Positions 1-8,281 are shown, counted from the first letter of the stretch. The stretch: 64,000 nt of DNA from CAYFPX01 sp964519895 (GCA_964519895.1 CAZFLE010000014.1:23866-87865); one strand, 5' to 3'. The notes: generated by a model from the letters alone, not told the origin. Numbers and translations are program-made.

Positions 1-662
1 CGCGTCGTGGTGAACCCGAAGCCATAGGCATCCACGGTCACCAGGCCGTCCACGTCGCCCATCGGGGTGGTCATCGGCGTCGTGGACTGGGTGCGCAGCA
101 AGTGGTCGTGGGTCTCGGCGTACTTGGTCTCCGGCATCTCGCGGGTGCCGTGGAGGTAGTGGAAGTGGGCCTTGTCCACGGCGTTCTCGGCCATCTCCTG
201 GTTGCAGGTGCGGATGGTCCAGCGCCGCAGCACGTACTCGGTCCACTCCTCGTGGCCGTACTCCTCGAGCTCCGGCACCTCCCAGAAGGGCGCCCGCCCG
301 GCGGTGTCGTGCCACGTCATCAACAGGCCGTTGACCTCGCGCAGGGGCCAGCAGGCCACGCTGGACTTGCGCGGCTGCTTGTTGGCGTAGGGCACGCTGG
401 TGCAGCCGCCGTCTGCGCCGAAGCGCCAGTCGTGGAAGGGGCAGGCGATGGACTCGCCGTCGACCTTGCCGCCGTGGCCCAGGTGGGCGCCCAGGTGGGG
501 GCAGTGGGCGTCGAGCAGAGACGCCACGCCACCCTCGGTGCGGAACAGGACCAGGTCCCGCTCGAAGTACCGCAGCGGCACCACGTCGCCGGGCTTCAGC
601 TCGTCGCTGTAGGCGACCTGGAACCAGCCGGTGGGCAGGGGAAAGGGAAAGCGGTTGCTCAC
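1..662 (-). CDS. KshA-like Rieske non-haem iron oxygenase (partial, C-terminus outside window)
   Basis: This is the first 220 residues of a ring-hydroxylating oxygenase alpha subunit; the gene runs off the left edge. The Rieske 2Fe-2S ligands are C54-x-H56 and C74-x2-H77, in CPHLGAHL and CPFHDW. The mononuclear iron triad is visible as D163-x2-H166-x4-H171 in NAVDKAHFHYLH. CPFHDWRFG resembles 3-ketosteroid 9-alpha-hydroxylase (KshA) and DAF-36-type sterol oxygenases; that resemblance is from memory of the families. The GTG start at 660-662 overlaps the stop of the upstream TetR gene (GTGA), so the two are probably translationally coupled. Together with KstR-type boxes upstream and acyl-CoA dehydrogenases opposite, a steroid substrate is the best inference, but regiochemistry cannot be read from the fragment. 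Confidence 0.85.
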   Translation of the reverse strand, partial: MSNRFPFPLPTGWFQVAYSDELKPGDVVPLRYFERDLVLFRTEGGVASLLDAHCPHLGAHLGHGGKVDGESIACPFHDWRFGADGGCTSVPYANKQPRKSSVACWPLREVNGLLMTWHDTAGRAPFWEVPELEEYGHEEWTEYVLRRWTIRTCNQEMAENAVDKAHFHYLHGTREMPETKYAETHDHLLRTQSTTPMTTPMGDVDGLVTVDAYGFGFTTT

Positions 663-1258
663 GCGGGCGTCTCCAGGATGGCGACCCCGTGCAAGAGGAC
701 GCGCACCGCGACCTCCATGTCCGCCAGGGCCTCGTCGACGGTGTGCAGGCCTCCGCTCCAGCCCACCAGGACGGCGAACCAGGCCTGCTGGAGGAGGAAG
801 GCGAGGGTGCGCTCGTTGGCGGTGGGCCAGGCGGCGTCTTCGCGCACCGGCTCCCCCCTCACGACCGCCACGATGATGCCGGCCATCGTGCCGTGGTACC
901 GGGTGACCTTCTCGGCGATGTCCGGCACGCCACTGGCCACGGACCGCAGCAGGGCCCGGGCCAGGTTCGGCCGGGACACCAGGAAGCGGGTCGCCAGGGA
1001 GAAGAAGGCGTTGAGGCGGGCAGCCGCCGTCTCCCCGGGCACGCCGCCTTCGGCCAGCCCGGCCGAGAGCTGCTGGACCTCGCGCTCCAGCACCGCCGCC
1101 AGGATGTCCTCCTTGCTGGAGAAGCGACGGTAGACCGTGCCCAGGGCCACGTCGGCCTTGGCCGCCAGGTCCCGCAGGCGCACGGCGTCGTAGCCCTCCT
1201 GCTCGGCGAGCTCGATGGCCACTTCCAGGATGCGCTCGGTGCGGGGATCGGTCTCCAT
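659..1258 (-). CDS. kstR: KstR-like TetR-family regulator
   Basis: This is a 199-residue TetR repressor. The N-terminal helix-turn-helix covers about residues 8-55 and includes the recognition-helix motif ADVALGTVYRRFSSK, very like mycobacterial KstR (ADVAVGTLYRYFPSK, from memory). The C-terminal half is an all-helical ligand-binding domain; KstR-family ligands are steroid acyl-CoA thioesters. I chose the ATG at 1258 because a longer start at 1288 would put one operator inside the coding region. Three palindromes fitting the KstR consensus TnnAACnnGTTnnA lie upstream in the divergent promoter. The gene is therefore likely autoregulated and controls both arms of the locus. It overlaps the Rieske gene by four bases. 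Confidence 0.85.
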   Translation of the reverse strand: METDPRTERILEVAIELAEQEGYDAVRLRDLAAKADVALGTVYRRFSSKEDILAAVLEREVQQLSAGLAEGGVPGETAAARLNAFFSLATRFLVSRPNLARALLRSVASGVPDIAEKVTRYHGTMAGIIVAVVRGEPVREDAAWPTANERTLAFLLQQAWFAVLVGWSGGLHTVDEALADMEVAVRVLLHGVAILETPA

Positions 1259-1267
1259 GGACGGAAG

Positions 1268-1281
1268 TGGAACACGTTTCA
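1268..1281. promoter_or_regulatory. KstR-type operator box A
   Basis: TGGAACACGTTTCA fits the KstR consensus TnnAACnnGTTnnA exactly. It lies ten bases upstream of the regulator's ATG on the minus strand, a position suited to autorepression. Confidence 0.7.
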
Positions 1282-1303
1282 CTTCCATCGTCGAGGGTTC
1301 AAC

Positions 1304-1317
1304 TAGAACATGTTCTA
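1304..1317. promoter_or_regulatory. KstR-type operator box B (perfect palindrome)
   Basis: TAGAACATGTTCTA is a perfect 14-base palindrome matching TnnAACnnGTTnnA. It sits midway between the divergent genes and could block both promoters. Confidence 0.8.
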
Positions 1318-1350
1318 CCGCCCATGACATGGATGCGGTATACCCCTCGG

Positions 1351-1364
1351 TAGAACACGTTCTA
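1351..1364. promoter_or_regulatory. KstR-type operator box C
   Basis: TAGAACACGTTCTA matches the consensus, with only the central two bases departing from perfect symmetry. It lies about 27 bases before the chosen start of the plus-strand operon. Its position argues against the more upstream ATG at 1329 as the hydratase start, since the box would then be coding. Confidence 0.75.
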
Positions 1365-1391
1365 GCACCCTGGATCCTCGGAGCCCCACCC

Positions 1392-2186
1392 TTGAGCGAG
1401 CCCCACCTCCTCACCGAGCGCGACGGCCACGTGCTCACCATCACCTTCAACCGGCCCCAGGCCCGCAACGCCTGGTCTCTGGAGCTCATGGCTCGCATGG
1501 CCGACGCCTGGCAGGAGCTCCAGGACGACCCCGAGCTCCGCGTGGGGATCCTGACCGGCAACGGCAAGGCCTTCAGCGCCGGCGCGGACCTGAAGCTGAT
1601 GCACGGGGACCAGTCGGACAATCCTTGGCACAAGCGCTTCCGGGACGACCCCGAGCTGCAGTGGAAGGCGATGTTGCGCAGCTGGCGGCCGACCAAGCCC
1701 ATCATCGCGGCGGTCGAGGGCTACGCCTACGGCGGCGGCACCGAGATCCTCCAGGCCACGGACATCCGGGTCGCCGGCGAGAGCACGAAGTTCGCCCTGA
1801 CCGAGGCCAAGTGGGGCCTGTTCCCCCTGGGCGGCTCGACGGTCCGGCTGCAGCGGCAGATCCCGTACACCAAGGCCATGGAGATGCTGCTCCTGGCCAC
1901 GCCCATCAGTGCCCAGGAAGCCGAGCGCTACGGCCTGATCGGTCGGGTCGTGCCCGACGGCGAAGCCCTGGCAGAGGCCCGCCGGCTGGCCGAGATCATC
2001 GCCAACAACGGCCCCCTGGCGGTCCAGGCGATCAAGAAGTCCGTCCTGGCCGCCCAGGGCGTGACCGAGGCCGAAGGCCTGGCCACGGAGCTGGCCCTGG
2101 GCTGGCCCATCCTCAAGACCGAAGACGCCCGGGAAGGTCCCCGCGCCTTTGCCCAGAAGCGCAAGCCGGAGTTCAAGGGACGATGA
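1392..2186 (+). CDS. EchA19-like (steroid) enoyl-CoA hydratase
   Basis: This crotonase-fold hydratase of 264 residues would add water across a 2,3-enoyl-CoA in beta-oxidation. AFSAGADLKLM supplies the first oxyanion-hole segment and YGGGTEIL the second. Both catalytic glutamates are present (E118 and E138, 20 residues apart as in rat mitochondrial hydratase). The stretch GGTEILQATDIRVAGES and the C-terminal EGPRAFAQKRKP closely resemble mycobacterial EchA19, a cholesterol side-chain hydratase (from memory). The TTG at 1392 is preferred because GGAG lies eight bases upstream and the length is typical. A longer version from ATG 1329 is possible but would run through operator C. First gene of a coupled operon under three KstR boxes. 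Confidence 0.85.
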   Translation: MSEPHLLTERDGHVLTITFNRPQARNAWSLELMARMADAWQELQDDPELRVGILTGNGKAFSAGADLKLMHGDQSDNPWHKRFRDDPELQWKAMLRSWRPTKPIIAAVEGYAYGGGTEILQATDIRVAGESTKFALTEAKWGLFPLGGSTVRLQRQIPYTKAMEMLLLATPISAQEAERYGLIGRVVPDGEALAEARRLAEIIANNGPLAVQAIKKSVLAAQGVTEAEGLATELALGWPILKTEDAREGPRAFAQKRKPEFKGR

Positions 2187-3292
2187 TCAGCCCCCTCTGT
2201 GACCTGTTCGGCATCGAGTTCCCCCTCTTCGCCTTCACCCGCTCGCCCCAGGTGGTGGTCGAGGTGTCCAGGGCCGGCGGTCTGGGGGTGCTGGGCGCCT
2301 TGGCCTACAGCGACGAAGAGCTCGAAGCGCACCTGTGCTGGATCGACGAGCACATCGACGGCAAGCCCTACGGCGTCGACACCGTCATGCCCGCCAAGAC
2401 CCTGGCGACCGGCCACTCCAAGCAGGACCTGGAGGGCATGATCCCCGCCGCTCACCGGGCCTTCGTCGACGACGTGCTCGCCAAGCACGGCATCCCTGAG
2501 ATTCCCGACGGCGAGGGCAGCGAGACCCTGCTGGCGTGGACGGCCGAGAAGATGCGGCCCCAGGTCGAGATCGCCCTGCGCCACCCGATCCGCCTGCTGG
2601 CCAACGCCCTGGGCCCTCCGCCCCCCGAGGTCATCGCCCAGGCCCACGCCCAGGGCGTGAAGATCGCGGCGCTGTGCGGCTCGGCCCGCCACGCCGCCAA
2701 GCAGGTCGAGGCCGGCGTGGACATCATCATCGCCCAGGGCACCGAGGCCGGGGGCCACACCGGCGACGTGGCCACGATGGTGCTGACCCCCGAGATCGCC
2801 CAGGCCGTGGCCCCGACCCCCGTGCTCGCCGCCGGCGGCATCGGCTCCGGCCGCCAGATCGCAGCCGCCCTGGCCCTGGGCGCAGCAGGCGCCTGGACCG
2901 GCTCGATGTGGCTCACGACCCAGGAGGCGGTGGTCATCCCACTGCTCAAGGACAAGCTGGTCGCCGCCAGCAGCAGGGACACCATCCGGACCCGCGCCCT
3001 CACGGGCAAGCCGGCGCGGCTGCTCAAGACCGGCTGGATCGATGCCTGGGAGGACAAGGCGAACCCCGATCCCCTGCCCATGCCGCTCCAGTACATGCTG
3101 ACGGCCGACGCCGTGGATCGCCTCCACCGCTTCCACGACACCCCCGGGGCCCAGCACCTGCTGTGGAGCCCGGTGGGCCAGATCGTCGGTCACATGAACG
3201 ACCAGCCCTCTGTCGCGGAATTGATGCACCGCCTCAAGTCAGACTTCAACGCCACCACCGCCAAGCTGGGCGGAATGCGAGTGTCCGAGTGA
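2183..3292 (+). CDS. NMO-type FMN-dependent oxidoreductase
   Basis: This is a 369-residue TIM-barrel flavoprotein of the nitronate monooxygenase/2-nitropropane dioxygenase family. It has the N-terminal FPLFAFTRSPQVVVEVSRAGG segment, the glycine-rich EAGGHTGDVAT loop and the AAGGIGSGRQIAAALALGA phosphate-binding stretch. The ATG overlaps the hydratase stop (ATGA). Members of this family in steroid regulons include IpdC, a reductase of the HIP (C/D ring) pathway, so a role in ring degradation is more likely than nitroalkane oxidation. That substrate assignment is inference from context. Confidence 0.8.
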   Translation: MISPLCDLFGIEFPLFAFTRSPQVVVEVSRAGGLGVLGALAYSDEELEAHLCWIDEHIDGKPYGVDTVMPAKTLATGHSKQDLEGMIPAAHRAFVDDVLAKHGIPEIPDGEGSETLLAWTAEKMRPQVEIALRHPIRLLANALGPPPPEVIAQAHAQGVKIAALCGSARHAAKQVEAGVDIIIAQGTEAGGHTGDVATMVLTPEIAQAVAPTPVLAAGGIGSGRQIAAALALGAAGAWTGSMWLTTQEAVVIPLLKDKLVAASSRDTIRTRALTGKPARLLKTGWIDAWEDKANPDPLPMPLQYMLTADAVDRLHRFHDTPGAQHLLWSPVGQIVGHMNDQPSVAELMHRLKSDFNATTAKLGGMRVSE

Positions 3293-4032
3293 ACCGCTTC
3301 GAAGACAAGGTCGCCCTGATCACCGGAGCCGCCGGCGGCATCGGCCGCGCGACCGCCTTTCGCCTGGCCGAGGAAGGGGCCCGCTGCGCCATTGTCGACG
3401 TCAACGCCGCAGGGCTGGCAGAGACCCTGGAGCGGCTCGGGGACGGCGGCCACGGGGCCTATGAGCTGGACCTGGGCCAGGCCGAACAGATCGGCCCCCT
3501 CGTCGAGAAGATCGTCGGGGACTTCGGCCGGCTCGACGTCCTGTGCAACATCGCCGGCATCCTGCGCTGCCACCACAGCCACGAGATGACCGTGGCGCAG
3601 TGGAACCAGGTCATCGGCGTGAACCTGACGGGCACCTACTTGATGTGCCGTGCCGCCCTGCCCCACCTGCTGGAGACCAAGGGCAACATCGTGAACATGT
3701 CCAGCACCGCCGCCATCGGCGGGCACCCCTGGATGGCGGCCTATGCGGCCAGCAAGGGGGCGATCCTGAGCATGACCCGCTCCATGTCCCTGGAGTACGT
3801 CAAGCAGGGCGTGCGGGTGAACGCGATCATGCCCGGCGGCATCGCCACCGACATGCACATGTCCTTTCGCATCCCCGACGGGGCCGACCCGGGGCTGTTG
3901 ACCCGGATGACTCCGCTCGCGCCCTTTGAGGGGCCCAGTGCCGCAGCGGCGGCGGTCGCGTTCGTGGCCAGCCACGACGGCCGGTACATGAACGGCGCCG
4001 GGCTGCGGCTGGACGGGGGCATGCTGGCGTGA
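3289..4032 (+). CDS. SDR-family NAD(P)-dependent oxidoreductase
   Basis: This classical short-chain dehydrogenase has 247 residues. It carries the cofactor motif TGAAGGIG, the NIAG structural motif, active-site serines in MSST and the Y152-x3-K156 pair in YAASKG. The GTG start overlaps the previous stop (GTGA). In a beta-oxidation operon it plausibly acts as a hydroxyacyl-CoA or hydroxysteroid dehydrogenase after the hydratase. The exact substrate is not readable. Confidence 0.85.
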   Translation: MNRFEDKVALITGAAGGIGRATAFRLAEEGARCAIVDVNAAGLAETLERLGDGGHGAYELDLGQAEQIGPLVEKIVGDFGRLDVLCNIAGILRCHHSHEMTVAQWNQVIGVNLTGTYLMCRAALPHLLETKGNIVNMSSTAAIGGHPWMAAYAASKGAILSMTRSMSLEYVKQGVRVNAIMPGGIATDMHMSFRIPDGADPGLLTRMTPLAPFEGPSAAAAAVAFVASHDGRYMNGAGLRLDGGMLA

Positions 4033-5243
4033 GTCAGGGCCCCCCTGCCGACCTCGAAGGCTTCATCGAGCAGTACGCCCCGAGGAGCCTGTACGGCACG
4101 GCCACCAGCCCCTTCCAGGGCCACTGGGGGGGCCGCCACAGCACCTTCCAGTCCCCGGAGCACCAGGCCTGGTTCGAGGTCGCCCTGGCCCACGGCATGA
4201 CCGCCCCGACCTGGCCCCGGGCCTATGGCGGCGGGGGGCTGGACGCCGAGCGCGGCCGGCGCTGGTTCGAGCTGCTGGCCGAGCGCCGGGTGCCCCTGCC
4301 CCTGGTCGGCTTTGGCCTGACTATGATCGGCCCGATCGTGCTGGAGTACGGCACCGAGGCCCAGAAGGTCCAGCACCTGGGGGGCATCCTGCGGGGTGAG
4401 ATCCGCTGGTGCCAGGGCTACTCCGAGCCCGAGTCCGGCTCGGATCTGGCGTCCCTGAGCTGCAAGGCCACCCCCGACGGCGACGGCTGGCGGCTCGACG
4501 GCCAGAAGATCTGGACGAGCAAGGCGGACGAGGCAGACTGGATCTTCTGCCTGGTGCGCACCCGCACCGAAGGCCGCAAGCACGCCGGCATCACCTTTGT
4601 GGTCTTCGACATGGCCACCCCGGGCATCACCGTGCGCCCGATCCCTCTGATCAGTGGCTCGAGCCCGTTCTGCGAGACCTTCTTCGAGGACGTCTACGTG
4701 CCTTCTGAGGGCGTCATCGGCGACGTGAACAACGGCTGGCGGGTCGCGATGAGCCTGCTGGGCCACGAGCGCGACATGGTGGGCGAGGCGGTGGCCAGCG
4801 GCGGCTCCCGGCCTCCGATCCTCACCGACTACCGGGTGGCGGATCACGCGGTCCGGGTGCTAGGGCGGGCCGACGACGGCACGCTGTCCGACCCCTTGAT
4901 CCGGGACCAGGTCGCCCGGGCCGAGATGGATGAAGCCGCCCTGCGCTGGACCATCCGGCGGGTGCGCGAGGCCGGCACGCCGGGGCCCGAGAGCAGCATC
5001 ATCAAGCTGGCGGGCACCGAGCTGAACATGCGCCGGTGGGAGCTGGCCCTGAAGATCGAGGGCCTGGGGGGGCTGGGCTGGGAGGGCAGCGCCTTCTCCG
5101 CCGAGCAACAGGCTCTGGCCAAGCAGTACCTGCGCTCCCGGGGCAACTCGATCGAGGGGGGCACCAGCGAGATCCAGCGCAACATCCTGGCGACCCGGGT
5201 CCTGGGGCTGCCGCGCACCGGCAAGCCGGGGAAGAAGCCATGA
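4029..5243 (+). CDS. Acyl-CoA dehydrogenase, larger subunit of a pair
   Basis: This FAD-dependent acyl-CoA dehydrogenase has 404 residues. It carries the family signature WCQGYSEPESGSDLASL in the middle domain and the C-terminal flavin-binding segment IEGGTSEIQRNILATRVLG. The GTG start overlaps the SDR stop, and the stop overlaps the next start. Adjacent long and short acyl-CoA dehydrogenase genes (about 400 and 350 residues) are the hallmark of the alpha2beta2 FadE enzymes of bacterial steroid catabolism such as FadE26-27 and FadE28-29. The heterotetramer is inferred, not seen. Confidence 0.85.
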   Translation: MSQGPPADLEGFIEQYAPRSLYGTATSPFQGHWGGRHSTFQSPEHQAWFEVALAHGMTAPTWPRAYGGGGLDAERGRRWFELLAERRVPLPLVGFGLTMIGPIVLEYGTEAQKVQHLGGILRGEIRWCQGYSEPESGSDLASLSCKATPDGDGWRLDGQKIWTSKADEADWIFCLVRTRTEGRKHAGITFVVFDMATPGITVRPIPLISGSSPFCETFFEDVYVPSEGVIGDVNNGWRVAMSLLGHERDMVGEAVASGGSRPPILTDYRVADHAVRVLGRADDGTLSDPLIRDQVARAEMDEAALRWTIRRVREAGTPGPESSIIKLAGTELNMRRWELALKIEGLGGLGWEGSAFSAEQQALAKQYLRSRGNSIEGGTSEIQRNILATRVLGLPRTGKPGKKP

Positions 5244-6289
5244 GCGGTCCCCTGGTGTTCACCGACGAGCAACAAGCCCTGGCCCAGAGCGCCCGGGCGG
5301 TCGTCGAGGCCCAGTGGCGGCTCGACCAGCTGCGCCGGGACGGCTGGGAGAACGTGCGCGGCAGGCAGGCAGCGATGGGCGAGCTGGGCTGGACGGCGCT
5401 GGCGGTGCCCGAGGCCCTGGACGGCCTGGACCTGGGGCTGGCCGAGGCGGCCGTGCTGTTCGAGGAGCTGGGGCGGCACCTGGTGCCGACGGCGCTCCTG
5501 TCGACCACCGTGCTGGCTGGTCCCGCCCTGTACGGCCAGGCCGAGGACCTGGCGGGTCTGCTGAACGGGACCCGCATCCTGGCCCTGGCCGCCCAGGAGC
5601 CGGACACCCGTGCACAGCCGGGCTGGGGCGCGACGATCCGTGGGGGTGCGCTCACGGGGACAAAGACCTGGGTCCTGGACGGCGCCGACGCCGACGCCTT
5701 CGTGGTCACGGCGACCCTGGACGACGCCCGGGTCCTGGCGCGGGTCGCCGCGGCCGACGCCATGGTGACGCCGCAGACGTCGGTGGATCACCGCACCGTG
5801 GCGACCGTGACCTTCGACGACGCCCCCTGCCAGCCCCTGGACGGGGGCGAGGCCTTGCTCACCCGCTGCCTGGACCAGGCCCGAGTCCTGCTCGCTGCCG
5901 AGATGCTGGGGGGCATGACCGCCGCCTTCGAGCGCACGCTGGCCTGGCTGCACGAGCGGCACCAGTTCGGGGTACCCATCGGCAGCTTCCAGGCGCTGCA
6001 GCACCGGGCAGCGGACTGCTTCATGGACATCGAGCTGGCCCGCTCCGCGGTCCTGGCCGCCGCCCGGGCGACCCCCGATGCGCTGCCCGCGCTGGCGTGC
6101 CTGGCCCAGGCCCGCTGCTCCGAGGCCTTCCGCCACGTGACCAGCGAAGCGCTCCAGCTCCACGGCGGCATCGGCATGACCGAAGAGCACGACATCGGCC
6201 TGTTCCTCAAGCGGGCCAAGGTCTGCCAGGCACTGTTCGGCGACGCCGCCTGGCACCGCAGGCGCTGGGCGCAGCTGCACGGGTACTGA
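5240..6289 (+). CDS. Acyl-CoA dehydrogenase, smaller subunit of a pair
   Basis: This 349-residue acyl-CoA dehydrogenase homologue overlaps the larger subunit by four bases (ATGA). It has RHQFGVPIGSFQALQHRAAD and LHGGIGMTEEHDIGLFLKRA in the C-terminal helical domain, but its middle domain lacks the usual substrate-binding signature. This is expected for the smaller partner of heterotetrameric steroid dehydrogenases, where each subunit completes half of the active site. It is the last gene of the coupled operon. Confidence 0.8.
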   Translation: MSGPLVFTDEQQALAQSARAVVEAQWRLDQLRRDGWENVRGRQAAMGELGWTALAVPEALDGLDLGLAEAAVLFEELGRHLVPTALLSTTVLAGPALYGQAEDLAGLLNGTRILALAAQEPDTRAQPGWGATIRGGALTGTKTWVLDGADADAFVVTATLDDARVLARVAAADAMVTPQTSVDHRTVATVTFDDAPCQPLDGGEALLTRCLDQARVLLAAEMLGGMTAAFERTLAWLHERHQFGVPIGSFQALQHRAADCFMDIELARSAVLAAARATPDALPALACLAQARCSEAFRHVTSEALQLHGGIGMTEEHDIGLFLKRAKVCQALFGDAAWHRRRWAQLHGY

Positions 6290-6727
6290 ACACTGCGGTA
6301 GAACGGGTCCGAGGTGGCCGTGTTCGCAGCTCTGTGGGGACTGGGGGTGCTGTCCGTCGGCCTGGCCGCGGCGCCGCCCTCCTACTCGGGCTGGCACTGG
6401 GAGCCTGGCGAGACCCGCACGTGGCGCATCGACACCGTGCACCACTCCGATCACGGCCTGGACCTGGTCTCGGCCGCGGGGCGGATCCAGCCCGAGTCAC
6501 CACCACGATCGACGCGGTCGTGGCCCCAGGCACGGCGACCAGGTCGATCTGGAGGCCCGATGGCGCACAGATCGACTCGGCCTGGAACGGCGCCCCGGAC
6601 AGCACCGGCGCATTCCAGCTGCTGAACCAGCCCAGGGCCACCGACGGCACCAGCAGCCCCAGCCCGAGCCCTCCCGCAAGGCGTCGCGTCATGCCCTGTT
6701 CTACCCCGGGCCGATTAGAACCCGGCC
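6290..6727. other. 438-base region with two facing signal-peptide-like ORF starts
   Basis: No complete gene is convincing here. On the plus strand a GTG at 6314 opens a frame whose first 60 residues look like an exported protein (VAVFAALWGLGVLSVGLAAAP, then WHWEPGETRTWRIDTV). It then degenerates into arginine/proline-rich shadow sequence and stops at 6625. On the minus strand an ATG at 6692 begins another signal-peptide-like stretch (MTRRLAGGLGLGLLVPSVAL) that also loses coding character after about 65 residues. Both could be remnants of decayed genes or the product of a deletion fusing two 5' ends. A half KstR-like site, TAGAACGGGTCCGA, starts at 6300. Confidence 0.4.
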
Positions 6728-7525
6728 ATGCCGCTGACCCCCGACGACGTGCTCGCCTTCATGCAGCACCTCCGCGACCTGGGCCCGGACCGGGACCGCA
6801 CCGCTGCCATCGCCTGGGCCAGGCCCCGCACCTCAGACCTGCTCGCCGCGGTCCAGGCCATCGAGACCCTGGACGCCGTCCGGGCGGGTGTGCTGCGGCT
6901 CTTGCCGGATCTGGGCCTGTCCTCGGACCGCCAGGTGGCGGTGCTGCGTGGCGCCGGCCAGGCCCTGTTCTCGGCCCACCGCGCCGAGGTCTTGACCGCG
7001 ACCCGCGACCCGGCATGGCTGGGCCTGTGCGTGCTGGAGCTCGCCGAGCGGGTGCCCGGGTTCGAAGCGGACCCGCTCCAGCGGGCCGTGGCCATGGCCA
7101 CGGCTGGCTTCGAGTCCACCCCCGATCTCCCCAAGGGGCCGGGCGAGGTGCTGTGGGCCATGGCCGAGCGGGCGGAGCACGTGGGCTGGGAGGACCGGGC
7201 GGAGCCCCTATTCGAGGCCGCCCTGGCCGCGCCCTTCGAGAGCCTCGAGCACGCCGCCCAGGTCCGTCTGCTCGTGGCCATGCGCCGGCTGGAGCGCGAA
7301 GAAGCCGGGGCCGAGACGCTCCTGGAACAGGTCGTCGGCTTCGAAGAGGCGCCGCGCCAGAGCCGGGTGCACGCGGGCTGGATCCTGGGGCTCCGGGCCC
7401 AGGAGCGCGGGGATCTCGAGACCGCCCGGGCCCGGCTCCAGGCCTGTCTGGCCGACGTCGACCCCGACCAGGACGGCGACGCCGCCGACCGCATCGCCGA
7501 AGCCCTGGCCGCCCTGGAGAGCTGA
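6728..7525 (+). CDS. Hypothetical helical (TPR-like) protein
   Basis: This 265-residue protein has no signal peptide and is almost entirely predicted helical, rich in Ala, Leu, Glu and Arg. The C-terminal half has repeat-like helices (for example AEPLFEAALAAPFESLEHAAQVRLLVAM, then RGDLETARARLQACLADVD) that resemble tetratricopeptide repeats. Codon usage is normal for the window. TTAGAAC about ten bases before the ATG may be a -10-like element. No enzymatic motif is recognised. Confidence 0.65.
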   Translation: MPLTPDDVLAFMQHLRDLGPDRDRTAAIAWARPRTSDLLAAVQAIETLDAVRAGVLRLLPDLGLSSDRQVAVLRGAGQALFSAHRAEVLTATRDPAWLGLCVLELAERVPGFEADPLQRAVAMATAGFESTPDLPKGPGEVLWAMAERAEHVGWEDRAEPLFEAALAAPFESLEHAAQVRLLVAMRRLEREEAGAETLLEQVVGFEEAPRQSRVHAGWILGLRAQERGDLETARARLQACLADVDPDQDGDAADRIAEALAALES

Positions 7526-7573
7526 CAGAGTCTCGGGCCCGTGAGATGCTCCGCCCCCACAGGGAGGTCTCAG

Positions 7574-8281
7574 ATGGGTGGTTGGAACGTCATCGACGCC
7601 GAGCGCGGCGTGCTGTCGATGGAGTACGCGTTCAGTGACAAAGGGCGGGCGCACTCCTTTGCGGCGCGACTCGCCGACGGCAGCATGTACGTGATGAGCC
7701 CGGGCACGAACCTGACCGACGCCGACTACACCCAGCTAGACGGCTTCGGCAAGGTCTCGGCGGTCGCCACCAACAACGGCTTCCACCACCTGGGCCAGGG
7801 CGCCTGGCGGGAGCGCTACCCGGACGCCCGCTACTTCGCGCCGACCAAGGCCGCCGAGCGCATCGCGTCCAAGAGCGAGCTCGACCTGGCCTTCGAGTCC
7901 ATGGACGCGCTCCAGGAGCTGATGGGCGATGACGTGGGCTTCCGCGAGGCCCCTTCGACCAAGTGCGGCGAGGCCTGGACCTGGGCCCGAACCGGCGACG
8001 GGTGGGCCGTCTACTGCGGCGACCTGTTGTGCAACTGGGACAGCTTTCCCGGCAACTTCTTGTTGAACATGATGTGGAAGCTCACCGGCAGCGGCCCTGG
8101 CTACAAGCCCTTCAACCTGGCGATGATGGCCATCCTCAAGGACAAGAAGTCCGCTCTGAGGGCGTTTTTGGCCGACGTCGAGGCCCACCCGCCCACGACC
8201 GTCGTGCTGGCCCACGGGGCCGCCGTGACGGGCCCGGACACGGCGGATCGCACCAAGGGCGTGGTCGGCGGAGCGCTGTAG
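7574..8281 (+). CDS. DUF4336-like (metallo-beta-lactamase-fold relative) protein
   Basis: This 235-residue protein has the DUF4336-like block NNGFHHLGQGAWRERYPDAR, followed by a Pro-Thr-Lys segment. These proteins resemble metallo-beta-lactamase-fold hydrolases that keep only some of the metal ligands. A late AHGAAVTG segment corresponds to the usual terminal histidine region. The ATG at 7574 is chosen over an upstream GTG because GGGAGG lies seven bases before it. Function is unknown, and the gene is not obviously linked to its neighbours. Confidence 0.6.
   Translation: MGGWNVIDAERGVLSMEYAFSDKGRAHSFAARLADGSMYVMSPGTNLTDADYTQLDGFGKVSAVATNNGFHHLGQGAWRERYPDARYFAPTKAAERIASKSELDLAFESMDALQELMGDDVGFREAPSTKCGEAWTWARTGDGWAVYCGDLLCNWDSFPGNFLLNMMWKLTGSGPGYKPFNLAMMAILKDKKSALRAFLADVEAHPPTTVVLAHGAAVTGPDTADRTKGVVGGAL

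Noticed and set aside
102..1133. Long plus-strand frame opposite the Rieske and TetR genes
   Set aside because: It has no domain and a low-complexity His/Gly/Val/Ala composition; the minus strand has recognisable motifs.
1928..3229. 433-residue minus-strand frame
   Set aside because: It is a shadow of the flavoprotein gene, with composition typical of antisense reading.
6300..6313. Fourth KstR box (TAGAACGGGTCCGA)
   Set aside because: It departs from the consensus at GTT and lies after the operon, so it is noted only as a half-site.
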